From NCBI GenBank assembly GCA_905213895.1, contig CAJMKE010000001.1, forward strand, positions 124,001 through 188,000: a DNA stretch of 64,000 nucleotides. The letters run 5' to 3'. How positions within the stretch are numbered: position 1 is the stretch's first letter; every line of letters begins with the position of its first letter. Made by a program: the position numbers and the translations under genes. Origin of the DNA: an uncultured Alistipes sp. Its GTDB lineage: Bacteria; Bacteroidota; Bacteroidia; Bacteroidales; Rikenellaceae. The notes beneath the pieces are model-generated. The model had not been told where the DNA came from, did not search any database, and saw only the letters and a list, made by a program, of their open reading frames with translations. Positions 48,153 through 57,349 of this stretch are shown here, in pieces.

Positions 48153-50932
48153 TTCGCTTGGCAATGCTGTTTGAGGAATCTGCCCGTGTGGCTGCGTACG
48201 CATCCGGTTATCTGCTCCGGCGTGCCTTCGAATACCACGTATCCGCCGCCGTCGCCCGCTTCCGGTCCGAGGTCTATCAGCCAGTCGGCGCACTTTATTA
48301 CGTCCATGTTGTGTTCGACGACCACTATCGTATGCCCGTTGGCGATAAGTGCCGCGAATGCCGACAGCAGTTTGTTGATGTCGTGGAAATGCAGTCCCGT
48401 GGTCGGCTCGTCGAATATGAACATTATCCTGCGGTCGCTGCTGTCCTTGGAGAGGAACGATGCGAGTTTCACGCGCTGGCTTTCGCCGCCCGACAGCGTG
48501 GAGGACGACTGACCGAGTTTGACGTAGCCCAGACCGACATCCTGCAAAGGTTGCAGCCGTTCGACGATTCGGCGGCAGGTCGAATTGCTGTCGGCGGAGA
48601 AAAAGTCTATCGCCTCGTCGATGCTCATGTCGAGTACGTCGCAGATGTTCTTGTCGCGATATTTGACTTCGAGTATCTCGTCCTTGAACCGTTTGCCGCC
48701 GCACGCTTCGCATACGAGTTCGATATCTGCCATGAACTGCATGCCGACCTTGATTACGCCCTCGCCCTGACATTCCTCGCACCGTCCGCCTGCGACGTTG
48801 AACGAAAAGTTGCTGGCGACGATGCCGTTGTGCTGCGCGTAAGGCTGGTCTGCGAAAAGACGGCGGATTTCGTCGTATGCCTTTATGTACGTAACGGGAT
48901 TGGAGCGCGACGATTTGCCGATAGGGTTCTGGTCTACGATTTCTATCGCGTCTATCATCTTCGTGTCGCCGTCCAGACCGTCGAAATCGCCCGGATGGTC
49001 GCCGCTGTCAGCCAGCAGACGGTGCATGGCGGGATAGAGGATGCTCTTGACGAGCGACGACTTGCCCGAACCGCTTACGCCGGTGATGCAGGTCATCACG
49101 CCGAGCGGAATATCGACCGTGATGTTTTTCAGGTTGTTCTCCCGCGCGCCCTTTATGCGGATACGGCTGTTCCAACTGCGTGTCGATACGGGTATCGCTA
49201 TGTTGCGGCGACCGGTGAGATAATCGGCTGTCAGACTGCCTTTGGCATCGAGCAGACCTGCAATATCGCCGCTGTATACTACCCTGCCGCCGTTCTCGCC
49301 CGCTTCCGGACCGATGTCCACGATGTAGTCGGCGGCACGGATTATCTCCTCCTCGTGTTCGACCACGATTACGGTGTTGCCGAGGTCGCGCAACTGTTTC
49401 AGAACTGCTATGAGCCGGTGCGTATCCCTCGGATGCAGTCCGATGCTCGGTTCGTCGAGTATGTAGAGCGAGCCGGTGAGGTTGCTTCCGAGCGATGTCG
49501 AAAGATTTATTCGCTGACTTTCGCCGCCCGACAGTGTGGACGACAGACGGTCGAGCGTCAGATAACCCAGTCCGACGTCGCTCAGATATTGGAGCCGGCT
49601 GCGTATTTCGGTTATGATGCGGCTTGCGGTCTTGGTGTCGTGTTCGTCGAGTTGCAGCCCGTCGAAAAACTCGATGAGCGCATCGACATTCATCGACACT
49701 ATGTCGGCTATCGTCTTGCCGCCGATTTTGACGTAGAGAGCCTCTTTCCGCAGTCGGCTGCCGCCGCATTCGGGACATACCGTTTTGCCGGTATACCGTG
49801 CTTTTAGTACGCGGAACTGAATTTTGCGCCGTTCCGAATCGAGATATTCGAAAAATCCGTTCAATCCGTCGAAATATTCGTTGCCCGTCCACAGCAATCG
49901 CTTCTGTTCCGCCGTGAGTTTGTAGTACGGTTCGTGTATCGGAAAATCGAACTTATGGGCGTTATTGACAAGTTGGTCGCGGAACCAGCGCATCGTGTCG
50001 CCGCGCCAACATGCTATTGCATTGTCGTATATGCTTTTCGACTTGTCGGGAACGACCAGATTCTCGTCTATGCCTACGACCTTGCCGTAGCCCTCGCAGA
50101 GCGGACATGCACCCAATGGGTTGTTGAAACTGAACAGATGCTCGGTCGGACGCTCGAACGTGATGCCGTCCGCCTCGAAACCGGTCGTAAACTCGCGTCT
50201 GCCGTCATCGGTGATTACGACGCAACTGTCAGTGCCGTATCCGAGCGCGCGCGAAACCGATTCGTGGATACGTGTTTGCGTATCGTCGTCGGCAGAGGTG
50301 CGCAGACGGTCGATAACGATGTCGATGTCGTCGGTGCGTACAGAATCGTCGATTGCGGCGATGAAATCCTCTATCAGAACGGCTTTCCCGTCATGATATA
50401 CGCGTTGGATTCCGTCCGAAAGCAGTAGCGTCAGTTTCTCGATGATTCCCTGCCCCTCTTTCAGACGCATCGGAACGGCTATGATTATGCGAACGCCGCC
50501 GCCGAGCGATGAAATGTACGCCGCTATATCATCGACGTCGTAGCACTTCACCTCCATGCCGGTAACGGGCGAATACGTATGCCCCGCCCGCGCGAAAAGC
50601 AGTTTCAGATAGTCGTATATCTCCGTCGTCGTGCCGACGGTGGAGCGCGGGTTGCGGGTGTTCACCTTTTGTTCGACGGCAATCGCCGGCGCGATGCCCG
50701 AAATCAAATCGACGTCGGGCTTGTTGATGCGACCGAGAAACTGGCGGGCGTATGCCGACAGGCTTTCTACGTAGCGGCGTTGTCCCTCCGCGAAAATGGT
50801 GTCGAATGCGAGTGTGGATTTGCCCGAGCCGGACAATCCGGTTATGACTACGAGGCGGTTGTGCGGAATATTGACCTCAATGTTTTTGAGGTTATGCACT
50901 CTTGCCCCCTTTATGTATATCGAATCAAACAC
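48149..50932 (-). CDS. uvrA: Excinuclease ABC subunit A
   Basis: Damage-recognition ATPase of nucleotide excision repair; 927 residues. Two ABC modules are present, with Walker A sequences GLSGSGKSTLAF and GVSGSGKSSLVK, and signatures TLSGGESQRINL and TLSGGESQRVKL. Zinc fingers are seen in CPLCEGYGKV, CPECGGSRLRKE and CEECQGEGVI ... CEACGGKRF. It overlaps the upstream YigZ gene by 8 bp and the M16 gene by 4 bp, so translation of the run is coupled. Confidence 0.97.
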   Translation of the reverse strand: MFDSIYIKGARVHNLKNIEVNIPHNRLVVITGLSGSGKSTLAFDTIFAEGQRRYVESLSAYARQFLGRINKPDVDLISGIAPAIAVEQKVNTRNPRSTVGTTTEIYDYLKLLFARAGHTYSPVTGMEVKCYDVDDIAAYISSLGGGVRIIIAVPMRLKEGQGIIEKLTLLLSDGIQRVYHDGKAVLIEDFIAAIDDSVRTDDIDIVIDRLRTSADDDTQTRIHESVSRALGYGTDSCVVITDDGRREFTTGFEADGITFERPTEHLFSFNNPLGACPLCEGYGKVVGIDENLVVPDKSKSIYDNAIACWRGDTMRWFRDQLVNNAHKFDFPIHEPYYKLTAEQKRLLWTGNEYFDGLNGFFEYLDSERRKIQFRVLKARYTGKTVCPECGGSRLRKEALYVKIGGKTIADIVSMNVDALIEFFDGLQLDEHDTKTASRIITEIRSRLQYLSDVGLGYLTLDRLSSTLSGGESQRINLSTSLGSNLTGSLYILDEPSIGLHPRDTHRLIAVLKQLRDLGNTVIVVEHEEEIIRAADYIVDIGPEAGENGGRVVYSGDIAGLLDAKGSLTADYLTGRRNIAIPVSTRSWNSRIRIKGARENNLKNITVDIPLGVMTCITGVSGSGKSSLVKSILYPAMHRLLADSGDHPGDFDGLDGDTKMIDAIEIVDQNPIGKSSRSNPVTYIKAYDEIRRLFADQPYAQHNGIVASNFSFNVAGGRCEECQGEGVIKVGMQFMADIELVCEACGGKRFKDEILEVKYRDKNICDVLDMSIDEAIDFFSADSNSTCRRIVERLQPLQDVGLGYVKLGQSSSTLSGGESQRVKLASFLSKDSSDRRIMFIFDEPTTGLHFHDINKLLSAFAALIANGHTIVVVEHNMDVIKCADWLIDLGPEAGDGGGYVVFEGTPEQITGCVRSHTGRFLKQHCQAK

Positions 50933-51539
50933 TTTGCAGTACCTCCGTTGTTGCGCCCGAAACCTTGTTGAGTTTGCCGATAAGACCTTCGGCGCGGCTT
51001 TGTCTTATCGACAGTGTCATCGAACACAGATTGTCGAAATCCTGTGCCTCGATACGCGGATTCTCCTCCTTGACGATGCGCATTATCTCGTTCATTATCA
51101 TGTAGGAGAATTCGACCCGAACGGCGACATCGACCGTCTTTTCGATGATTTCGCTCGCTGCTATCACCTCCTGCGCCGACTCCTTGTACGCCTGAATCAG
51201 TCCCGAAACACCCAATTTCGTGCCGCCGAAATAACGGACGACAACTATCAGACAATTCGTGATGTCGTGCGAGAGCAACTGCCCGAGTATCGGCTTTCCG
51301 GCTGTTCCCGACGGTTCGCCGTCGTCGTTGGCGCGGAACTGTTCGCCGTGCGCACCGAGCCGCCATGCGTAGCAATGGTGCGTGGCGTCGTAATATTGTT
51401 TGCGCAACGAATCGAGAATCTCCTTTATCCGCTCTTCGCCCGTTACCGGATAGGCGAATGCAAGGAACTTGCTGCTGCGCTCCTTGAAGACGGCTTCCGC
51501 TTCGGCGGCGATGGTCAGATAACAGTCTTTCGATTCCAC
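50925..51539 (-). CDS. YigZ/IMPACT-family protein
   Basis: A 204-residue protein with the UPF0029/IMPACT N-terminal domain (THHCYAWRLG, NDDGEPSGTAGKPIL, VVRYFGGTKLGVSGLIQAY) and a C-terminal ferredoxin-like domain (DUF1949-type). Family members bind ribosomes or nucleic acid; in eukaryotes IMPACT modulates translation control, but the bacterial role is unsettled. Its gene starts 10 bp after lepB and overlaps uvrA by 8 bp. Confidence 0.9.
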   Translation of the reverse strand: MESKDCYLTIAAEAEAVFKERSSKFLAFAYPVTGEERIKEILDSLRKQYYDATHHCYAWRLGAHGEQFRANDDGEPSGTAGKPILGQLLSHDITNCLIVVVRYFGGTKLGVSGLIQAYKESAQEVIAASEIIEKTVDVAVRVEFSYMIMNEIMRIVKEENPRIEAQDFDNLCSMTLSIRQSRAEGLIGKLNKVSGATTEVLQSV

Positions 51540-51549
51540 GTCCGTTGTG

Positions 51550-52893
51550 CTATTTTATCTTTTTGAAAATTCTGTTCCAGCGCACTCCGCCGTTTTCCCT
51601 GTCGCGTGAGAATGCGATGAACGAGGCTTTGCCGACGATGTGGTCTTCCGGAACGAATCCCCAGAACCGCGAATCCGCCGAATTGTGGCGGTTGTCGCCC
51701 ATCATCCAGTAGTAGTCCATGCCGAACGTATACGTCGATGCCTTTTCGCCGTTGATGAATATTTCGCCGTTAGCGACTTCGAGGTCGTTGCCTTCGTATT
51801 GTTCGATGATGCGGCGGTAGAGCGGCAGATTCTCCGTCGTCAGTTCCACCGTCGCACCCTTCGCCGGAATCCAGAGCGGTCCGAAGTTGTCCTGCGTCCA
51901 CGAATAGGATGCGTCGTTAGGGAATATGTCCGTCGAACTCTCTTTCGCTTCGTATCTTACGACGTTCGTTACGTTCGGCATCTGCGCCAGCCGCTCCGCA
52001 GTTTCGTCGGTCATCGACATGTAGTAGTACGGAGTGTTGCCGTTGTATTCGGTGATGCCGAGTTTCTCTATCGCATATTTGGTAATCGGCGCGGTCGTGT
52101 GTACGAAATAGATGTACTGGCGGGTCGGAATGTCGATTTGCTTTTCGCCGTTTACATAAAGTTCCGTCCCGATGACGCGTATCGTGTCGCCCGGTATTCC
52201 GACGCAACGTTTGATGTAGTTCTCGCGCTTGTCTGCCGGACGGGATGCCACCGTATAGTCGCGGTTGAGCCGTTCGCGCCCCTCCTTTCCTCCGAATGTC
52301 GTCTGGTATTCGCGCAGGACATCGTAATAGGTTACCGCCTGATTTTCGAGCAGTACAGTGTCGCCCGCAGGGAAATTGAACACCACCACGTCGTTGCGCT
52401 CGATGCGTTTCAACCCTTTCAGCCGGTGGTAGCCCCACTTGATTTTCTCGGAGAAAGATTTTTTTGTCGTCGAGAACGGCATCGTGTTGTGTACGAACGG
52501 TACGGAGAGCGGGGTTTGCGGCACCTGAGGTCCGTATGTGAGTTTGCTTACATAGAGATAATCGCCGATAAGTATGGTCTTCTCCATGGACGACGTCGGT
52601 ACTACGTAGAGTTGGAAGATGAACAGATGAATCAGCGTGGCGACCACTGCCGCCCATACGATTGCGTCAAGCCAGCCGTAAATGCTGTTGTAGAGTTTGC
52701 TTTTGGCGCACAACTCCTCGTTGCGCCGTCCGATGTATTTGTAGAACAGCCTCGAAATGAAATAGTCGTATATGAGTACGAGTCCGAACAGCATCCATGG
52801 ATTACCGGTCCATACGACGAAAAGCAGCGTGTAGATTACGGCTGCAATCGAGAACTTGGTCCACTTGTTTTTGAATATCGTTTTGATTTCCAT
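51550..52893 (-). CDS. lepB: Signal peptidase I
   Basis: Cleaves signal peptides of exported proteins at the inner membrane; 447 residues. Three hydrophobic segments lie in the first 97 residues. The catalytic serine is Ser102 in VPTSSMEKT, and the catalytic lysine is in YIKRCVGIPGD. The C-terminal signature is GDNRHNSADSRFWGFVP. It is longer than the E. coli enzyme because of insertions between the catalytic blocks, as in other Bacteroidota. It begins 4 bp after dapB. Confidence 0.95.
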   Translation of the reverse strand: MEIKTIFKNKWTKFSIAAVIYTLLFVVWTGNPWMLFGLVLIYDYFISRLFYKYIGRRNEELCAKSKLYNSIYGWLDAIVWAAVVATLIHLFIFQLYVVPTSSMEKTILIGDYLYVSKLTYGPQVPQTPLSVPFVHNTMPFSTTKKSFSEKIKWGYHRLKGLKRIERNDVVVFNFPAGDTVLLENQAVTYYDVLREYQTTFGGKEGRERLNRDYTVASRPADKRENYIKRCVGIPGDTIRVIGTELYVNGEKQIDIPTRQYIYFVHTTAPITKYAIEKLGITEYNGNTPYYYMSMTDETAERLAQMPNVTNVVRYEAKESSTDIFPNDASYSWTQDNFGPLWIPAKGATVELTTENLPLYRRIIEQYEGNDLEVANGEIFINGEKASTYTFGMDYYWMMGDNRHNSADSRFWGFVPEDHIVGKASFIAFSRDRENGGVRWNRIFKKIK

Positions 52894-52897
52894 AATT

Positions 52898-53614
52898 CTA
52901 ATTTTCGAATAAATCGTCTATCGTGAATACGCCCTTGCGTCCGCATACGAATTCCGCTGCGGCAACCGCCCCTACCGCAAGCGCACGGCGGCTTTTGAGC
53001 GTGTGCCTGATTTCCAGAATGTCGTCCTCGGACTCGTATGTAACGGTGTGTATGCCCGCTATCGTGCCTTCGCGCACCGAGCCGATTTCTATCTCCGACG
53101 GATTGTCGGTCGGTTCGTTCACCCAACCGTTTTTGCGGTCCAGCCGTGCGATTATGTCGTCGGCGAGAGAAATTGCGGTTCCGCTCGGCGAGTCTTTCTT
53201 CTGGGTGTGGTGTATCTCTTCGATTTTCACGTCGTAGGACTCGAAGCGGTTCATCATCTCCGCAAGATAGCGGTTGAGTCTGAATGCAATGTTTACGCCG
53301 AGAGAGTAATTGGACGAGTAAATCATCGCGCCGCCTTTTTGGCGGCATAACTCCTGCAATTCGGGCAGACGCTGCGTCCATCCGGTCGTTCCGCTGACTA
53401 CGGCGACACCCGCTTCGATGCAGGCGCGTATGTTGTCGTAGGCGGTCTGCGGAGTGGTGAACTCGATTGCCACGTCGATGCCTGCGAGTTTCTCGGGACA
53501 TAAATCCCCGCTGTTGTTCTGGTCTATTATAAGGTCTGCGGAATGTCCGCGGTCGATGAGAATCTTTTCGATTTCATGTCCCATTTTTCCGTAACCGATA
53601 ATTGCGACTTTCAT
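52898..53614 (-). CDS. dapB: 4-hydroxy-tetrahydrodipicolinate reductase
   Basis: NAD(P)H-dependent step of the lysine and diaminopimelate pathway, needed for peptidoglycan; 238 residues. The start at 53614 (MKVAIIGYGKMG) gives the nucleotide-binding glycine motif; an 11-codon extension upstream is not convincing. The catalytic signature is EEIHHTQKKDSPSGTA, with VSGTTGW earlier. It is the first gene of the compact eight-gene minus-strand run. Confidence 0.95.
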   Translation of the reverse strand: MKVAIIGYGKMGHEIEKILIDRGHSADLIIDQNNSGDLCPEKLAGIDVAIEFTTPQTAYDNIRACIEAGVAVVSGTTGWTQRLPELQELCRQKGGAMIYSSNYSLGVNIAFRLNRYLAEMMNRFESYDVKIEEIHHTQKKDSPSGTAISLADDIIARLDRKNGWVNEPTDNPSEIEIGSVREGTIAGIHTVTYESEDDILEIRHTLKSRRALAVGAVAAAEFVCGRKGVFTIDDLFEN

Positions 53615-53744
53615 AACCTGATTTTGATTCGGATTGAACACCGACAAAGATACTCTATTTTGCAGGATTTACAAAATCGGATTTCATCATGTTCATATAA
53701 AATCGGAATCGATTGCACTCGGGGAATATTTTTTGCCGTAAATA

Positions 53745-53776
53745 TTTGTTTTATACAAAAATATGTCGTATATTGC
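53745..53776 (+). promoter_or_regulatory. Probable promoter of the C10 protease unit
   Basis: TTTG at 53745-53748, 20-bp spacer, then TATATTGC at 53769-53776, a one- to two-base variant of TAnnTTTG, 54 bp before the lipoprotein start. Confidence 0.45.
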
Positions 53777-53830
53777 CAATGTGTGAAAGGTAAGTGCCGG
53801 AGAAACGTTTAACCTTTAATGATTCTGCTT

Positions 53831-55225
53831 ATGAGAAATCTTGTTAAATCGATGCTGCTTGCGGCATTGCTTGTCGCTGGCGTATCGTGCGAAAAACAGT
53901 TCGAGGAGGCTGTGGCGGTGCAGTCGGAGAACCATGCTGCGGCGGATGTCATAGCTTCTTATGAAGTTTCCTACGAGGAGGCATTGGCGAAAGCCGATGC
54001 ACTGTTCGCAGGAATCGACGGTGCGACTACCCGTGCGGGGAATCGTCGTGTTAGGAATCATGAACTGTTCCGCTCGGGCAACCGGTTTACACGTACCGCG
54101 TCGGGCAATGTCGAAGCGAAATTTCATATTATCAATTATGAAGACAATGCGGGATTCGCGATGATTGCTGCCGACAAACGGGCGACGGACATTTATGCCT
54201 ATTCGGATACGGGCAATCTCTGTGTGGACGATGCGATGGAGAATTCCGGTTTCGGTGTGTTTTTGGAGGGAGCGATAGATCTTTACGGAAAAGAGATAGA
54301 TAGACCTTTGATTCCGGCAGATACAACTGAGTTGGGCGGCGGCGGAGGATTTATAGATTTGCCGGGTGATAAATACGGTGATATTCCGTATTTGGGTATT
54401 GAAATTATCGATGATGTAACCTATCGGGTACGTATCGAATATAATAAATCAGTGTCGAAAAAAGAACCTTTGGTTCCGGTAGAATGGGATCAATGTCATC
54501 CATACAATTATTATTGCCCGTCTTGCAGTTGGACACCAGACAAAGAGTATTTTTATAAAGGAAAATGTGCTGCCGGCTGCGGTCCGGTTGCTGCGGCACA
54601 GATTATGGCATATCATAAATATCCTGAAAAATACGCAACATATTTACCTGACTGGAATAATAAGACATTAAATTATATAGAATATACGTTTGATTGGGAT
54701 AATATGATACGTAATTATTCAGATGATATGGTTGCTCATTTGATAAGAGAGATAGGACGAGTGGCGGAAGCGGATTATGGAAAATCAACCGGCGTTACTC
54801 TTGCAAATATAAAAAAAATGTTCCCTAAATTTGGATACAACATTACGGGTGCTGACTACGATGTAGATAAGGTAAAAATCTCTCTTTATAATAACAGACC
54901 TGTTTATGCAAGAGGACAAAAAAAATCCGGAGACGGTCATGCTTGGGTAATAGACGGATATGATCATCTGGCGACCAGAAAAACATATTATTACAACTAT
55001 GCTCCATATAATGTATGTAATATTAAGGATTCCAATAATCGAATATATGTTCATTGCAATTGGGGCTGGGGCGGTGATGGTAAAAATAAAAATTCGGACT
55101 ATTCTGATGAAGGGTATTTTCTTAATGATGCATTCGTTGTTACTGTTGGTGAGGGCAATAACGAGGAAGAGCGCGATTATACAAGAAACAATAAAATAAT
55201 TTATAATATATATCCTAAACAATAG
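53831..55225 (+). CDS. C10-family cysteine protease lipoprotein (streptopain-like)
   Basis: A 464-residue predicted surface or periplasmic protease. ATG 53831 is preferred because it opens the lipoprotein signal MRNLVKSMLLAALLVAGVSC; an ATG four codons earlier is also possible. A pro-region (about 40-165) includes an NYEDNAGFAMIAADKRAT segment typical of the Spi-type propeptide. The catalytic Cys is Cys250 in AAGCGPVAAAQIMAYHKYP and the His is His370 in GDGHAWVIDGYD, followed by CNWGWGG. It is therefore probably active. The gene is AT-rich, and two related small lipoprotein genes follow at 5 and 40 bp. Confidence 0.93.
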   Translation: MRNLVKSMLLAALLVAGVSCEKQFEEAVAVQSENHAAADVIASYEVSYEEALAKADALFAGIDGATTRAGNRRVRNHELFRSGNRFTRTASGNVEAKFHIINYEDNAGFAMIAADKRATDIYAYSDTGNLCVDDAMENSGFGVFLEGAIDLYGKEIDRPLIPADTTELGGGGGFIDLPGDKYGDIPYLGIEIIDDVTYRVRIEYNKSVSKKEPLVPVEWDQCHPYNYYCPSCSWTPDKEYFYKGKCAAGCGPVAAAQIMAYHKYPEKYATYLPDWNNKTLNYIEYTFDWDNMIRNYSDDMVAHLIREIGRVAEADYGKSTGVTLANIKKMFPKFGYNITGADYDVDKVKISLYNNRPVYARGQKKSGDGHAWVIDGYDHLATRKTYYYNYAPYNVCNIKDSNNRIYVHCNWGWGGDGKNKNSDYSDEGYFLNDAFVVTVGEGNNEEERDYTRNNKIIYNIYPKQ

Positions 55226-55230
55226 AATTT

Positions 55231-55698
55231 ATGAAAAGATATATTTGTATATTTTTTGTCTTGGTACTTTTTGCTATTTCATGCGAGAAAGAACGCTATG
55301 ATCCTGCACCGCTCCCAGGACCGAATCTACCTATAACATGTACGTATGAAGGGGTTGAGTTCGATGAACTTAAAGATATAGTTCTGAATTCCGACGGAGG
55401 TGATTTGATATTTGAGATAAAGGACGAATGTGCGTTGGCTTATTTTAGCGAATATGCTTATCGATACGATGAAGAAAGATACAACAATCGAATATTGATT
55501 CAGTTTCACGGTTACAAAGGTATAGATAATTATGAATGCGACTTGTTCGAGTTGAAGCAGGTTGATGAATATCATTTTAATGTTCGTATTTTCCCGTCGG
55601 AACGGACTGTAATAATCCGTTTCGGCTTTCAACCGCATTGGGGGTATGTTAACCATTATCGTAGTACAAAACTGACCGTTATCGTAAATGGGCGATAA
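55231..55698 (+). CDS. Small lipoprotein next to the C10 protease (copy 1)
   Basis: A 155-residue predicted lipoprotein (lipobox LFAISC, Cys18), starting 5 bp after the protease stop. It is clearly related to the next gene: both have an SDGG/RDGG motif, then a strand with a Tyr-Phe pair, G(I/L)DNY, and a closing H-F-x-V segment. The fold is probably all-beta. Staphostatin-like inhibitors are known to be encoded beside C10 proteases in Bacteroides; this gene is in that position, but inhibitor function is inference. Confidence 0.75.
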   Translation: MKRYICIFFVLVLFAISCEKERYDPAPLPGPNLPITCTYEGVEFDELKDIVLNSDGGDLIFEIKDECALAYFSEYAYRYDEERYNNRILIQFHGYKGIDNYECDLFELKQVDEYHFNVRIFPSERTVIIRFGFQPHWGYVNHYRSTKLTVIVNGR

Positions 55699-55738
55699 AA
55701 GATAAGGAGATATATCTTTACCTTAAACAATAAATTTT

Positions 55739-56263
55739 ATGAAAAAATATTTAGTGCCCCTGTTGTGCTTTGGTGCATTTGTATTGGCAGGTTGTGAAAA
55801 AGAAAAAGTGTCTTCGGATATAATCCCGCCTTATAATTATGTTATGTGCGACCTCGAAGATGAAGAATCGTTTGATAGAGTGCATTATCATACGTCGTAT
55901 GTCGGTCGCGACGGTGGCGAATCTGTATTGACAGTTGTCGATAGGATAGATGGATGTATATCGTATTTTAATGGATATTCTGTGGTTGTCGGAGAACCGG
56001 AGGATATGTATGAACCGAATTATAAATACACCGAATCGTTCTTTTGCGGAAACGATCAAAAGGGTTTGGATAATTATAGTTGCCGGTGGTTTGGAATTAG
56101 CAGAATTAGCAACCATAAATTCAAGGTGAAATTTAATCCTATATCCGATGAGTATGAAGATAAGATTAGGATTACTATCAGTTTCTGTTCCGATTTTCGT
56201 TTTGGCGGACACGACGAAGTATATTACCACGACGTAGGTGCACATGTTTTTGAAATTTATTAA
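55739..56263 (+). CDS. Small lipoprotein next to the C10 protease (copy 2)
   Basis: A 174-residue predicted lipoprotein (lipobox FVLAGC, Cys19), paralogous to the preceding gene: GRDGGESVLTVVDRIDG corresponds to NSDGGDLIFEIKDE, and KGLDNYSCRWFGI to KGIDNYECDLFEL. It is longer by an acidic insertion (VGEPEDMYEPNYKY). The gap to copy 1 is 40 bp and no terminator intervenes. Candidate protease inhibitor or immunity lipoprotein; a general surface role is also possible. Confidence 0.72.
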   Translation: MKKYLVPLLCFGAFVLAGCEKEKVSSDIIPPYNYVMCDLEDEESFDRVHYHTSYVGRDGGESVLTVVDRIDGCISYFNGYSVVVGEPEDMYEPNYKYTESFFCGNDQKGLDNYSCRWFGISRISNHKFKVKFNPISDEYEDKIRITISFCSDFRFGGHDEVYYHDVGAHVFEIY

Positions 56264-56276
56264 CAATAAATCTTAT

Positions 56277-56307
56277 TTTGTTTTCTCTGCGAAAATGGTT
56301 ATTTTTG
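56277..56307 (+). promoter_or_regulatory. truA promoter
   Basis: TTTG at 56277-56280, 19-bp spacer, TATTTTTG at 56300-56307. The box ends 7 bp before the truA ATG, so the mRNA is predicted to be leaderless or nearly so. Confidence 0.65.
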
Positions 56308-56314
56308 TATTGTC

Positions 56315-57088
56315 ATGAGATATTTCGCGGAGTTGAAATACGACGGAGCGGCGTATTGCGGCTGGCAGCGTCAGCCGAATGCGCCGTCGGTACAGCGCAC
56401 TGTCGAGGATGCGTTGTCGAAGATTATGCGTTCGCCTGTCAAAATCGTCGGCGCAGGTCGTACCGATACCGGAGTGAACGCGTCGTATTATGTGGCGCAT
56501 TTCGATACCGATGCCGAGTTCGATACTCCGCAGACGCTCTACAAACTGAATCTGATGCTGCCGCAAGACATCTCGATAGATTCGATTACGCCGGTTTCTG
56601 CCGATGCGCATGCACGGTTCGATGCCCGCGAACGCGAATATACCTATTTTATTTCTCCCAAGAAGAATCCGTTTCTGCGCAACTCCGCATGGCTCTATTA
56701 TGTGCCGCTTGACGTCGCGCGCATGAACGAAGCGGCTGCCATACTGCTCGAAACGAGCGATTTTACGACGTTTGCGAAACTGAATTCCAACAACAAGACC
56801 AATATCTGCCGAGTGTGCAGGGCGGAATGGCAGGTCGAAGATGACGGCGTGTTGAGGTTTACGATTCGTGCCGACCGTTTTCTGCGGAATATGGTGCGGG
56901 CGATAGTCGGAACGCTCGTCGATGTCGGGCGCGGTCGATATACGGTCGAGGAGTTCCGCGAGATAGTCGAATCGCGCGACTTGTCGCGTTCGAGCGGCGG
57001 CGCACCTCCGCAGGGACTGTTTTTGAGCGATATAGTCTATCCGGACGACGTTTTTAAGAAAACCAATTTTCCATTAACTAAAAGATAA
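56315..57088 (+). CDS. truA: tRNA pseudouridine(38-40) synthase
   Basis: Isomerises uridines 38-40 in the anticodon arm of tRNAs; 257 residues. The start MRYFAELKYDGAAYCGWQRQ is typical, and the catalytic Asp is in GAGRTDTGVNA. RAEWQVEDDGVLRFTIRADRFLRNMVR and GGAPPQGLFL match the C-terminal motifs. It has its own promoter. A small membrane-protein gene follows 6 bp later. Confidence 0.96.
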   Translation: MRYFAELKYDGAAYCGWQRQPNAPSVQRTVEDALSKIMRSPVKIVGAGRTDTGVNASYYVAHFDTDAEFDTPQTLYKLNLMLPQDISIDSITPVSADAHARFDAREREYTYFISPKKNPFLRNSAWLYYVPLDVARMNEAAAILLETSDFTTFAKLNSNNKTNICRVCRAEWQVEDDGVLRFTIRADRFLRNMVRAIVGTLVDVGRGRYTVEEFREIVESRDLSRSSGGAPPQGLFLSDIVYPDDVFKKTNFPLTKR

Positions 57089-57094
57089 AAGATT

Positions 57095-57277
57095 ATGATT
57101 GCATCGATTGTTTATTGGGTGGGAGTGATTCTCTCCGTTTATGCGGTTTACGAAATCTTCACCAAGAAAACCGCTACCGAAATGTGGGTTAAGGTCGTTG
57201 TTTCGTTGCTTATCCTCTTTACGAGTTGGATAGGTCTGGTCGCTTATTTCTTCTTCGTCCGCGACAAGTTGAAATAA
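57095..57277 (+). CDS. Small two-helix membrane protein (60 residues)
   Basis: Two hydrophobic helices (about residues 3-20 and 33-54) are separated by a short charged loop (EIFTKKTATEMWVKVV). The pattern, including SWIGLVAYFFFVRDKL at the end, resembles the PLDc_N-like small membrane proteins of Bacteroidota, whose role is unknown. It starts 6 bp after truA and is followed by a very strong hairpin. Confidence 0.75.
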   Translation: MIASIVYWVGVILSVYAVYEIFTKKTATEMWVKVVVSLLILFTSWIGLVAYFFFVRDKLK

Positions 57278-57290
57278 TTCGGTCTGCCTC

Positions 57291-57335
57291 AAAGCAAATG
57301 CAGTCCACGTGTGAAACGTGGACTGCATTTGCTTT
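57291..57335. terminator. Bidirectional hairpin between the truA unit and lpd
   Basis: A perfect 20-bp stem (57291-57310 with 57316-57335) around a 5-nt loop, exceptionally long. It separates converging genes, 13 bp beyond the small membrane-protein gene and 14 bp beyond lpd. T-runs are weak on both sides. Confidence 0.65.
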
Positions 57336-57349
57336 GTGAGAATTGTTAT

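Noticed and set aside
46932..48782. 616-residue frame containing the M16 peptidase
   Set aside because: The N-terminal 210 codons are a shadow of uvrA; the real start is 48152, overlapping the uvrA stop as ATGA.
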